From assembly GCA_900239685.1 (NCBI GenBank), contig OENT01000047.1, positions 124,001-188,000 of the forward strand: a DNA stretch of 64,000 nucleotides, read 5' to 3'. Of the stretch, positions 22,471 to 34,071 are shown in pieces. Below the pieces are notes generated by a model, which was given only the letters and a program-made list of their open reading frames with translations, ran no database searches and was not told where the DNA came from. Made by a program: the position numbers and the translations under genes. The stretch's first letter is position 1. Each line of letters opens with the position of its first letter. This DNA comes from Rotaria macrura. Lineage: Eukaryota > Rotifera > Eurotatoria > Philodinida > Philodinidae.

Positions 22471-23325
22471 TAGATATGGACACGTCAAGTCATGATTTCA
22501 TTTAAATACAAGTCAAATGAAGTCATATTTCACTGACTCTAAGCTTTGACTTTGACTCGAGATAGTCTTGTTTCCAGGGACTTATGACTGAGCATGACTT
22601 GACTTGTGAACTGCTAAGAAACGTCAGTCAAGTTAGGCATATTTCTGCAGTTATGATGAATATTAAGTTCATACAATCTAACTTTATTCCTTTTGTTCTA
22701 TTAGGAAGTGATATTCTTTTTAACATCAATAATGAACGGAAAATTGCTCATTTCTCATAACAATAGATATAAATAGTCGCTATGCAATGTGAGAAACGGA
22801 GTGATCATAATCGGTCGAAGCACAAGGCCGAAGTTCTTGATTAAATATTTCAAAAATGTCGCACCTGACGACATTTATTGTAACCAATCAATACATTAGA
22901 ACACTTCGGTCTTCTGTTTCGGCCGATTATTATTACCCTGAAAAATGGAACATTTCACAACATCATTAGCAGTTACATTCAGTCAATGATAGTAGTTTAG
23001 AACGTTTAGTGTTAGACAATTTAATTTATTCTGAAATTGTTTAAACTTTTAAATGGGCATGAAATGATATTACGAGTCGATGTTGATCATTCAAATGAAT
23101 CTCCAGATGTGTGCGTATTATTGCCTGCTTCAGTGCCTTCTTCCACGTCTGTTGAATTAATTCTCACAACATCAGAAACAATTGATAGTATTCCAAAAAC
23201 GATAAAATATTTTTAAAGTAATATCCAGTTCTTGACTTTTGACTTGACTTGAATTCTTGTGTTTTCGAGAAATAACTCGACTCGACTTGACTACGGTGAA
23301 AAAAGGTCTGACTTGCCCATCTCTA
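22471..23325. mobile_element. hAT-like non-autonomous element, ~855 bp, decayed
   Basis: The right end, read outward on the minus strand, is tagagatgggcaagtc, which resembles short hAT-superfamily termini. The left end tagatatggacacgtcaagt is an imperfect match. The flanking octamers agttacac and actcaaac agree at 5 of 8 positions, as expected of an old 8-bp target duplication. Both subterminal zones are full of gacttgact-type repeats (22490-22640 and 23230-23310). No transposase is present. A second inverted repeat sits inside (22802-22937). Confidence 0.5.
22802..22937. repeat. Inner inverted repeat in the hAT-like element
   Basis: gtgatcataatcggtcgaag and aggccgaagttct on the left are matched by agaacacttcggtctt and ttcggccgattattattac on the right, giving arms of about 40 bp around a 50-bp loop. 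It may be an independent nested insertion. Confidence 0.5.
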
Positions 23326-23915
23326 ACTCAAACAAGAGAATGTTCATGAGAAAAAAAATCTGTATTCATCATTTAGGTTGTTAAAAATTCCACGATTATT
23401 ATACTTATAAGATACTCAAGACTCTACCGTATCTAGATACGATCTACTTGTTTTTTTCGATCGAAGTGTTAATAAATATTTTACTGATTACCATTGATAA
23501 GGAACTGTTAGATAGTATTATAGTTTCGAAGATGTTTCATGAAAATTAGAGTAATAAAAATGCATTTTGCTTTAAGTCTCAACGAATAACCCAAGTAGCA
23601 TGTTCAAATACTAATCGTTCAATTATGTGCTTCGAGACAAATGAATTTTCTCAAGCGCGAGATCATTAAAAGCGAATATATAATTAACGTCTCGGGTTTC
23701 TTTTTTGATAAAAAAAAAGAATATTCACATAATAAACGTTGCTATATTTAACTCCATGATCATATGAGTTTTAATTAGAAAAGTAAGAAGATCTTTAAGG
23801 TTTATTTTGTTACTTGTTTTTGCCAAGCTTAACGTCTAGTAATAAGTTGGTATGACATATAAAATTTATGCTTCTATCTAGAAAAAACCGTCAATCTACT
23901 GAGTTCTCTTTGATT
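23326..23915. other. Intergenic, nothing recognised
   Basis: No gene or further repeat was seen between the hAT-like element and the start of duplication copy B. Confidence 0.45.
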
Positions 23916-24050
23916 CAGTTTTTATATTTTTATTTCTCTATCGGATCCATTGCATGTACTTATTAACAGTTGATGTTGAATGTGCTAGATCTCGATTTAG
24001 AACATTCAAAACGTTCGTTAAACAATTGTAATCAATGATCATTCCGATGA
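23916..24050 (-). pseudogene. RNA-ligase exon 1 remnant (duplication copy B)
   Basis: The plus-strand blocks tttttatatttttatttctc, tccattgcatgta, gttgaatgtg, cattcaaaacgttcgttaa and aatgatcattc match 15971-16102, the 3' part of the RNA ligase's exon 1. About 170 bp equivalent to 16103-16280, including the initiator ATG, is deleted here, and no later ligase exons follow on the left. The piece cannot be functional. Confidence 0.7.
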
Positions 24051-24459
24051 TTAGATAATTACATCATGGAGTGAACTATCTATAAAAGTAGAGAGAAATA
24101 TGATGAAATCTTTTGAATAGATTTTCATAAATGACTGTGTATGGCATCATATGCATGCATTCGTTCAGTTTTATATTGCTTACTCTCGTTTTTTTTATTG
24201 ATGTATTCAATAGAGTAGAATAAAACTAAGAAGAATAGATTTATTTTTTCGATGTCAAATATTAACTGGTTGGAATCGGTGACAGACAATGATGATAGCA
24301 GTTGAACATGCGAGTAATTTACGAAACAATGCAGATTGTACTAAATGTATTTTATTGAATAATAGAATTTCTAAAGCATGAATAATCATTCGATAATACT
24401 TATATTATTTTCAAGTGACATGAAATAAACATAAAATTAGTGTTCTCAAGTAATTACTG

Positions 24460-26024
24460 CTCCTATCAACCATATAGTACATCACTAGAATTACATATTC
24501 CAGATGTACTCAACAAGAACGACTATAATTGAATCATGATAGAAATTGCTTCAATTTATTACATTGTAAATTTGAGTACCTAGATTATTACAGTTTATCT
24601 ATTTGAGTAGTATTGATAAGATTTGTTTTGAAGAAAGCAATGTGAATAAATATCAAATGATTATATTGACCTGTATATGATCATTTTTTTCTTATGTGAT
24701 TAAATCAATAAAACTCTTTTCTTAGTGCGTATTATTATATCTTTGCAATAATCAACGGACCGATAGAAACATGAATATGATCAATGGAATACGAACAGAA
24801 TTGTAGTTTAATCAATGTTTTCAACGTTAAGTGTACTTGTTAAAGAGATTCAAATACAAAAACTGTTTGTGTTTTTCTTTGGAACACTAGCATTGTTAGA
24901 GTAGGTACTGAGAACGTGTTCGATGAATGCTTCGTCGAAAAAGAAAACAAAAAGAATTCATTTTCATTACTATTGTTTAAATCAACTATAGATGAATTGT
25001 AGTTGCAGTGAAAACGATAACACAGCAAGTCTTTTAATACTATTATAAGATCAATTGTTTCGTAAAAATATTTTCAGCTGTTTGACAATGTGTGTCAAAG
25101 GAAAATAGGTCAAGTATCTTGTTTTCACTCATTTTTCATGGTGATTTCAAACTAGTATGTCAAAATGAACAATGATTCTAATAGATCGATAATATTCCAT
25201 CATCGATTAGTTCAATTATATTGCAAAAAAGATACTCGAGAAGTTTGAAGGAGTGTGACAATCATGAAAGTTGATATTCTTGTTCATCTGACAAATTTAT
25301 AGAAACTAAGTTGTTCATATATTCTTAAGATATTCCATTTGAATAAAATGTCAACAGTGATTGGATACCTGGTAAATATCTTTATGATTCTGTTTTGGCA
25401 CAAAAAATAAAAACTAATGATGTGACATACAACATGTTGATAGATGATCAGCAGTTCTTGTCACTAATCAACGATACCCTAAACACTAATTAACCTAACC
25501 ATTAGAAAACATCAAAGCGTGCGTGTGCTGTCTTGATTCTAATCTGAAAATATATCAAGATTCTAATTATTGTGTATTCTAATATGCTTAGATTTCTTGT
25601 ATACATTAATGTATTTTGATAGCAATCTGTTTATAACTTAGTATAATCAAAAAATAGGATCTTTCTAATCCGAAAGATGTTTTCATCTTGAAATCCTATA
25701 ATGAATTGTTCGCATCGATCCACCCATGACCGACAAAGGGATGCTTAACTTCTTGAAGCACCATGCAAACAATTGAAATAATTAGTCCAGCGAATATAAA
25801 AATAGAAATATTCCTGTTACTTGAATAGATTCTCTGTTGCCCTTGGTTTTTGTTTGAATTTCATCAGAAATCTTTTATAATGAAAGAAAAGAAATTATTT
25901 CCAATCTCTAAGTAGTGCAAGTAACAGTTGATTGCAGTTATTGGACCGAAATTCAACTGCTTAGGAGATGTCATAGACGTAGATAGTGAATCATTTGGTG
26001 GGAAAAAAACTGTCATTCAAGTTT
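24460..26024. other. Gene-free part of copy B
   Basis: No exon is supported. This corresponds in position to the ligase-FEX spacer of copy A but can be aligned only in patches. A 62-codon minus-strand frame at 24840-25028 is not convincing. Confidence 0.45.
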
Positions 26025-26935
26025 GGTAATATCTATTATTATATTCTCTTATCTTACTGTGTTGATTCATCTTAGTCTAGCTTTTCTTTAAAAAAACATG
26101 GTGCCACTAATTGTAGCTTTTTAGTCGAGTAGCATTCTATGTTTCATAATGGGTATCATTGTTAATGTAAAAAATACATATTCATCATCAATACGTAGTG
26201 AACATTTTCCTTTTGCTTCTTTCAAATTATGCTTTGTTTTACTCAATTATACATAAGTACAGCTATTAGTTTATGTGATTCTACTACTCTATTGTTCGGG
26301 TTTAATGTATACATCTTGTGTAATACGATTCGATTCAACAGGTTGTTATAAATATTCACTGTTGAATATTTTAGTCATGCTAGTTTCAGCTTTTCGTGCA
26401 TCAATAATTGCATTAATACTGTATCAACATCTAAGTGTATTTATTTTCGAATAGTTATTAAAAACAGAATTTCCAACCACTTCTATTACAATTTTCCAGT
26501 TATAACCTTTCTTTGCTATGTTTGCAACAGCTGTTCTTGAAAAAAACTTGATTTATTCAGTAACATTGACTCCATTCAGTTCATTCGCCTGATATATATA
26601 TATATATACAGTAATTTTCAGTGCGAGTTCAAACTTTTTAGTGGGAACATTATAAGCTAATGTAATCGACTCAGACATTTATTTTGCTATGATACCAATC
26701 AATGAATATGTACATACATTATCTCATTTGCTTAAACAAATAATCATTAGTATTATACAAGGTTACTGTGTATAATGTGATAATTATTTTAACACACATA
26801 TCAGAATTGAATATGGTAGAAAGTTTTTAATATGTTTATGACTATTTTATTGTTACTTTATTACTCGTACAAAAGGTTTATGTTATTTCGAGTGGCATTT
26901 TTTTCGTTTCTTTGCTCATCATATTCACAGTTACC
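26025..26935 (+). pseudogene. FEX fluoride exporter pseudogene
   Basis: The nucleotide sequence tracks the intact FEX gene from about its codon 30 to its end: gtgccactaattgtag / gtaccactatgtttag, ttcataatgggtatcattgt / ttcattatgggtattatttt, caattatacataagtaca / cagttatatatgggttta, attatctcatttgcttaaac / attatctccattggttaaac, taatcattagtattatacaa (identical), and tttcgtttctttgctcatca near the end. Stops, frameshifts, a TA-repeat expansion near 26595 and missing codons break it throughout; for example, the second-domain GYCGC region becomes a stop after Gly-Tyr-Cys-Val. No start is preserved. It is a decayed tandem paralogue. Confidence 0.85.
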
Positions 26936-27690
26936 ATCATTACGATCTATTCATAGAGCGAGTAATATGACATCAATGTGATATGCATTCTTCATGAGAC
27001 ATGTGAAGTTTTATTTTATTTTATTTTATGCATGTAAAAATCAACGGTCGAAATATTATCATCTATATGATAGACAGTAAAATCACCTCAAATAATCGAA
27101 TTTTTGTAATCATTAATTGACTGGATGAAAAAGAAAATCATAAAATTCTCTTTTAAATCAAATACAATCATTCATTGTTTTATTCTGATGAGAAATCATT
27201 TTTATGACTTTCTATTCGACGATTAGATCAACTAAACGTCGGATCTTTCCGAAAATTTAATTTATGTTTTAAAATTAAGGCTTAAAGTGTTAAAAAAACA
27301 TCTATTGGAATTATTATATTTTTCTTATTGAAAGATTTTTCGAGAAACTAATTTCAACAATAAACAACTCACGCCGATGTCAAGCTTAAACAACCGAGTA
27401 AACATACTTAAAAGATTTACACGTTAAAGTGCATCATCCTAAATTAGGATGACACTTCAAGGAACTTTTAACTTAAAGGAAAAACACTGAAAGAAATGAT
27501 AAAATTCAAATGTCATCATGATCAAATATTATGCGTAACAACTAAAACGACATTAGCCTTATAAGTCTAGAAATATAAATAAACATGTCTATATTAAATT
27601 AGAATCTAGACAATTCAATTCACGCTATATCTACCGTAGAATTTGACAGATCAAGACATCACAATACCTCTTCATTTGAACTAAGAAATA

Positions 27691-30600
27691 TGCCAGACAA
27701 TTAGAATGAGTAAATGTGTTTTATTGAGTTTAAACTTGACTTTTCAAATTCTGTTGTAATCATCTGTGTTCAATAATAATTATTTCGTAGCATGCATAAC
27801 TGACGAAGAATATGACTAGTAGTACAAGCCTGAATGAACGAATATTTTACATGAAACTAATAACATTCGAGAAGATTTATATTGAAATTAGAGACATTAA
27901 GATCAAAGCTGAAAGAGGAATGTGAATATATTATTATTATTTGACCTATTATAAACGAACTCGGTATTGTTGAACAAAGAAAAATTTATAAATAATAGAA
28001 GAAGAAAGTGCTTTTTTTTGCTAGCTGTAAATTAATATAAATATAAAACTGTAACTGGTTCATCTAAGTTGAAGAAACAATTCTATCTTCAATTTACAAT
28101 AGAATAACAATTGCTCATATTAAAAAAGAATATTGCCGTTCGATATTTTATTTTTCAATAACAATAATAGTAATAATTATAATGCATTGCCTTTATTTTT
28201 AATAACAGAATGAAACATTATTAAATTAAGAACATGTCTATGACAACGATGACTTTTTATTATTATCAGCTGGCACCCATTCTCGTTGATTTATTGCCAT
28301 TTTGTTTTTCAATGAATAAGTTATTTTTATTTATGTCGTTCGCTGACATTGAAGGCATCAACTAAGTGAGATATGTGATAGAATAGAACCGTCATATTTA
28401 AGAGTCCTTTTTCTTTTATCGCTGATAAATACAATAAAATGACAATTAAGAAGAAAAAAAAGTTGTCTGTGCTTTCAACAAATCTGTCAGTAACATGGCC
28501 ATTTTTCTGTTTATCTTTTTCTATGTTAAACAAATGACAAGAAAATCTAAATCGAATTTTTCTTCTACCATGTACCTACTTATGTTTCCTTTCAACTTAT
28601 ATGGAATACACATATATTGAAAAGGTACTTATTTAGTTTTCTTTGATTTTTGCCGAACTAATCAACATGTCTTTCATTATTGCTGTATTTTTTGTTTTGA
28701 AATTATATGCATCAACGAATTGACGTCTTCGTTCTCCTTCATTTCATGTGTATGTGTATATTTGATTGACAAATAAATATAGTTTTAAGCTCTACCTAGC
28801 ATTTAAATATGCGCGACAATCACGTATAGTCCATTACTAGTTTCTTTTTTTTTCTCAATCAACTGTCAAACAGAAGTGTGTTATGAGCGGTAATAATGAT
28901 GATGCAATGACATCTACAGAACATGTGCTTTGGTCTCGATTAATAAATAGAAAAGAAAAGGATCACCCGGCGACTATACTTAATCAATACAACTAGATGT
29001 TATCTGTTTTTTGTTGATGAAAACTTGAGCAAATCATGAAAAATTACAAGAGACAAAAAGTGTTGAAAAGTCTCCTAAGAATCATGATTCTATGATTATA
29101 CTTGGATTGAGTCTACTTGATGATTTCGAATATCACCTATATTATTTTTAGAACAACTAGAAAACAAGAAGATCATCACGAAACTATCTACAAAGAGAGA
29201 TCTAAACTGACAATAAAGAACAAACAGATGATCCATTATGCCCGAGGAAAACAGCATACTTTATCAACTGATGAAAAGAGAAAATACACATTGGGTAAGA
29301 ACGGAAAATCAAGGGAAAGCCTGGAGGATAAATATATACGATTGCACTGATTCAGACGGAATGTTGGTATCTATCAACAAGAAACATATATTTTGCCTTT
29401 TCTTTTCTTTTATTTCGTATATATGTACACATGTTTCGTCATCTTCATAAAGTCATCGGCAAAGATATTAAATTTCGTTGCCAGATCGGCAAAATATTGA
29501 CACTAAGACAATCAATCGAACGTGTTATGTTTACGACGCGGACCGCAAATGATTGTTCGAGGACAAAGTGCATATTTATATGTTGAAAGATTTATGAAAA
29601 AAAAGAATGTGAACAGAGTTCTCTAATCTCTCTCCCACTTATTTATTTCTACACTATAACATAACGGCTGCTTTCCGATATTTTTATGCATAAAAAACAC
29701 TTGTGTACGTTAAATCATTTTTTAATATGTTTTTATGTATGTTAAACTAAAAAGAAACATTTTGAAAAATAGTCGACGTAAATTAAGAACCTTGTTAAAT
29801 TGTTAGTGTTCGATTCATTATTACTTTTCCTGTTTTTTTTTTGTTCGTTTCAGCCGAAAAATACCTAGTAAAATAATTACGGAGAGAACGACAACGAGGC
29901 AATGTATATTCTTTGTTTGATTTTTTTTTGCTTTCCGACCTCCGCTTCTTTCATTTTCCCTCTCCCTATATTTTTATGTTTTTTTTCTCAGTTACTTGCT
30001 TGCCTAGAAGATATATCTCGAATGATAAGAATAGTTAACATACACATGTATTACAGTCTTTCTATTACACTCTATAATTTGTTGAAGACGAGAAGAAAAA
30101 TGAGACGAACGAGCATAGAAACTTTGGCAAACAGCTATCGATGTCCTATCAAGATGAAACAAGTCCTCATTTTTGCCCTTAGTATTGCAAGAAAAGAAAA
30201 AACCCAGAGGTATTTTATTAGAGTTTATCACAATCGTTGATTAAAATGGAAATGAACCCAGTCTTCTCATCACATCATCTCTAGGCATTGAAAATGCAAA
30301 TTGGAAAGTGTGTGGATGATTGCACAGTAGACATCTTTATTTATCTGATTTATTCCACTTTAGTCTTCGAATAGAGAGATTGTCGCTCTAGATAGAAATA
30401 TATCGATGGAATTATAGTCAAACTCTAGCAGATCTACTATTCAACATTTTCTTTTCTTTCATCGAAGAAACGAAGAAAATAACCTACTGCTCTGATGTGT
30501 TTCTTTTGTTCTTTACGTCTATATATAATATTTATTCAATTACTAAGAGATTAGGATCAACTTATAAAACCAAAAAAAAAACGGCAAATCTATGCATTCG

Positions 30601-31826
30601 CATAAGTGTTTATAGAAATAACAGAACACTCTCTTTAATTTGCTTTCATACAGATGTTTGTTATATCTCATGTTATTATTGATTTTGCCAAAAGTAGAAG
30701 AGAAAAACGAGAAATGCACTAAATAATATCATTGAATCTAATCATAAATACAGATGCGAGCTTATTAATCAGGGCAATATGACCTCCTGGTGCAGCTAAT
30801 CTACTTTTTCTTTGAGGAATATCATATCGGCAAAAACATGATTGTATATCAACAAGAAAAGAAAACCGTGAAATGTTAATGATAAGCAGGGGAAAAAGTC
30901 CATATCAGTAGGTTCTTTCGAAAACATTGTGTGTTATTGCAAGACGGAAATCCTCGATCATTCTTCTTCCTCATCAGGCAATGCTATCAATAAAAAAAAG
31001 GAAGAAGAAAAAAAAAGCTGAGCTCTATATATTCTTTACTCGCTCTTTTCCTTCTTGTCATACTATCCAGTCCTCTGTAGAACAACATTCAGCTGATCGA
31101 ATGCGAGTGCATTTACGTTCTCTTCTTTTTCTTTCATATCAGTTATATTACTGGCGTCAGCTTAATGTTCTCTCTCTCTTTTTCTCTGGCTTGTTTATCG
31201 TCGAGTGCCTTGCAAAGCTTGATTCTTTGTCTTCGGCCCGAATGATCCGAGCAAATAAAAGAGAAAGAGAATGAAGAGGGCAAAAAAAACAGCTGAGAAG
31301 AGACAGAAAGAGAAACTCATATGATAGCTCGGGCAAGAAAGAGTGTGTGATAGAGAGAATGAGAGACAGAGAGAGAAATGAGAGAGCACCATACGGTCCT
31401 GTTTGTCTTCTCGTCGTCAGTAGAGGTTGTGGTGGCTGTGCATGTTCGAGATGGGAAGAGAAGACGTGTGACACGGACAGAGACAAAACTAAAGAGTATA
31501 GGCATCGAAATGAATGTGGTATGCGAAAGATTAAAGGTAACTAGTAGTGCTTGGTTTTCTTTTTTCTTGTCTTACATAGTAACGTAACTGACAATATATA
31601 TATATTATCAATATCGAAATAAGAAAATAGTCGAAAGCACAAAACAAAATTTAAAAAAAAAACATAAGAAGAGAAGATAATCAAAAGGCTAGAGGTGGAT
31701 GTGGATGTAAAAGTGTGCTTTGCATATTCATCCTATCCGTGTACGATGGATTGTCTTGACACGTGTATTTATTTTATTTTAAATGAAATTTAATAATATT
31801 TAGATAGTTAATTTTGACTTTCTGAT
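27691..31826. other. 4-kb region without a supported gene
   Basis: No complete gene model could be built. At 28883-28996 there is a 37-codon open frame (MSGNNDDAMTSTEHVLW...), and several short coding-like frames follow up to about 29590, one ending at a good donor (29295) and one starting after a good acceptor (29152), but phases do not link. The stretch 31150-31500 is strongly GA/CT-biased and probably belongs to the promoter or 5' leader of the RagC/D-like gene. Confidence 0.4.
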
Positions 31827-34071
31827 ATGAGTTACGCATTAAAAGGTATCTATGAGACTGCCAGTAATATTAATACACGTAAAGATGTTGAATATTGTCA
31901 ATATCTCGGTCAACAAACATGTTCCGATGGTCAATCAAGATCATATTCAAATGATGTGCATAATTCATCCATATCAAATGGTTACAGTAGATTAGATGAT
32001 ATTGAAGATGAACGTCTAGAAAAAGCAGAACAACAAATAGATGACGATTGTGAAGAAATTGCACCGGATCGACCTAGATTACTCATGTGGGGCTTAACAA
32101 AGTAAAGAGATCTTGCTACTTTTATTTTTCCCTATTCGAATTGATTCTCTATATTGACTTGATTATTTGATAAACGTTTCAGAAGTGGTAAAACTTCGAT
32201 AATTAAACTTATCTTTGAAAAAATGACAGCCGGTGAAACACTACAACTTCCAGAAACAAAAATGATTCAAATACATGGTAGATTTTATTTATGAATATTA
32301 TTAATATTAATGAATATTTGACTTGTTATTTAGAACTCACATGTGGCATTCATGTCAGATTTCAAATTCGTGATGTACCCGGTCCAAAAGCACCATCTCT
32401 GTTTGATTTTGATACGTATTCATCTGAATGTACGACAATTGTATTTATTCTTGACGCAACGGTACGTGAAAATTCTATTGATTAAAATTAAATTTATCGT
32501 TGGTTTAATGTGTATGTGCGTTTCTAGGAAGATTGTTCAGATGCTATTAATTTATTAGTTAGTTCTGTACAATGGATGCATTCAAGCGGTCGCAATATTC
32601 GATTTGAAGTTTTAATTCATAAAGTAAAAATAGAAAAACCACTTTTTCTTTTCGAGAACAACTTAATATTTGTGAAAATATTCGTTTTTATTTTTCAAGA
32701 TTGATGGTGTACATGAGCCCGATCGTTTAGAACATCATGCACACATTCAACAACAAGTAACCGTTATGCTACATGAGTGTTCAATTGAAGAACCACTAAT
32801 TAAGTAAATATTTGAATGTTACTTCGCATGTTCTATTTATATATATTGATATATATTGAAATTTTATCTTGTTTTAGCTTTTACATGACAAGTATTTATG
32901 ATCATTCAATACATGAAGCATTCAGTAAAATAGTTCAAAATCAAATACGACAGTTACGTGCACTTGAAAATATGCTTGATTTAGTGACAGCGGTAGGAAT
33001 TTTACGAAAAATGTAGCTTTCCAATGAAATATAATATGTTGCAATTGTTTATTTACTTTCTCTATAGAGTACTCAATTGGATAAGATCTTTGTGTGTGAT
33101 ATTTATAATAAAATATTTCTTGCGTCCGACACAAAACCTATCGAAAGTCAAATATCGGAACTGTGTTGTGATGTTGTTGATGTTTACACAGACATTTCAT
33201 CTATTTATGGGTAAATATCAAATGATTAATCGAAATAGATTATTTTCTTTTTATAATCTTTTTGAATTGTCATTTTAGTGATTAGAATTCTTTGGATCTT
33301 TTATTTTCTTGTGAGATGTAAATATTATTATCAGACGTGAATGCGAACACAAGAAAATTTCGCGCTTAGTAGATGATTTTTAAGAGTTGAAAGATTCTTT
33401 TTAGAATCGAATCTATTGAAAATCATGAGCGTTGATCGTTGAGTGTTTTGTAAAAAAAATGTTGTTTTTTGAATCTCATAGAAACATATTTTATTTATCT
33501 AGATGTAATCGAATAGTATTTTTGACAGTAAAGAATATAAATTTTTCGCGAGGATTTATTTTTGTATTTAAAACAAGCTGCTAGACGATTGACATGAGTG
33601 ACACTTACGAAATATAATTTCCAATGAATGATACTTGGTGAAAATCATGTTACAGTACCCCTACCATGATTCCTATATGATTATAATACAATTTATTTTG
33701 ATTTCAATACAATAATGGTCTATTTCTATTCATTCTAGAACGAGTAATAGCCCGGTGCTTGATTCAATGTCATGTTGTACGATAGAACTTTCAATAGGTC
33801 TTGTTTTATATTTGAAGAATATCAATCCGACAACAGCATTAATATGTATTTTAAAAAAAGAACCCAGAATCAATGAAGGTACGTAATCATTTTCTTTGAA
33901 AAAACATAGAAAGAGAAAGTGAACATGCACCTATAAGATTTCAATCATTTGATTCTTTTTTTAGCTTTGATAGATGTTAACTTAAATATTCTGAAACAAA
34001 ATATTCAACAACTATTTCGTTCTAATTCAAATTGGTTACCACGACAACAAATAAATACAACAATCAAATAA
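31827..34071 (+). CDS. RRAGC: RagC/D-like GTPase, divergent (400 aa)
   Basis: Nine exons join in phase: 31827-32101, 32183-32277, 32334-32461, 32528-32623, 32700-32803, 32878-32992, 33068-33210, 33739-33878 and 33965-34071. Like RagC, it has a long acidic N-tail, a GLTKSGKT P-loop (89-96) after PRLLMW, FEVLIHKIDG (the RagC/D HKVD motif, 197-200), [43 protein letters not shown] and a C-terminal roadblock domain ending [12 protein letters not shown]. RagC/D pairs with RagA/B on lysosomes and recruits mTORC1 in response to amino acids. The switch II motif, WDFPGQ in human RagC, is RDVPGP here (Arg136, Pro141), and the switch I region is also altered. The GTP cycle may be changed, or this may be a diverged extra paralogue. 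Confidence 0.9.

Larger units (their letters stand above)
23916..27690. repeat. Segmental duplication, decayed copy B
   Basis: The same order and orientation as 15971-20645 are kept: ligase exon remnant, noncoding block (24060-24450, e.g. atgatgaaatcttttgaata, gaataatagaattt), FEX pseudogene (26025-26935), and tail (27385-27690, e.g. gtaaacatacttaaaagatt). Identity is uneven, high around 24.1-24.4 kb and lower in the FEX part, with several indels. Confidence 0.75.

Noticed and set aside
31150..31590. Several overlapping open frames on both strands
   Set aside because: The stretch is GA/CT-biased low-complexity sequence that opens all frames; more likely leader or promoter DNA of the RagC/D-like gene.
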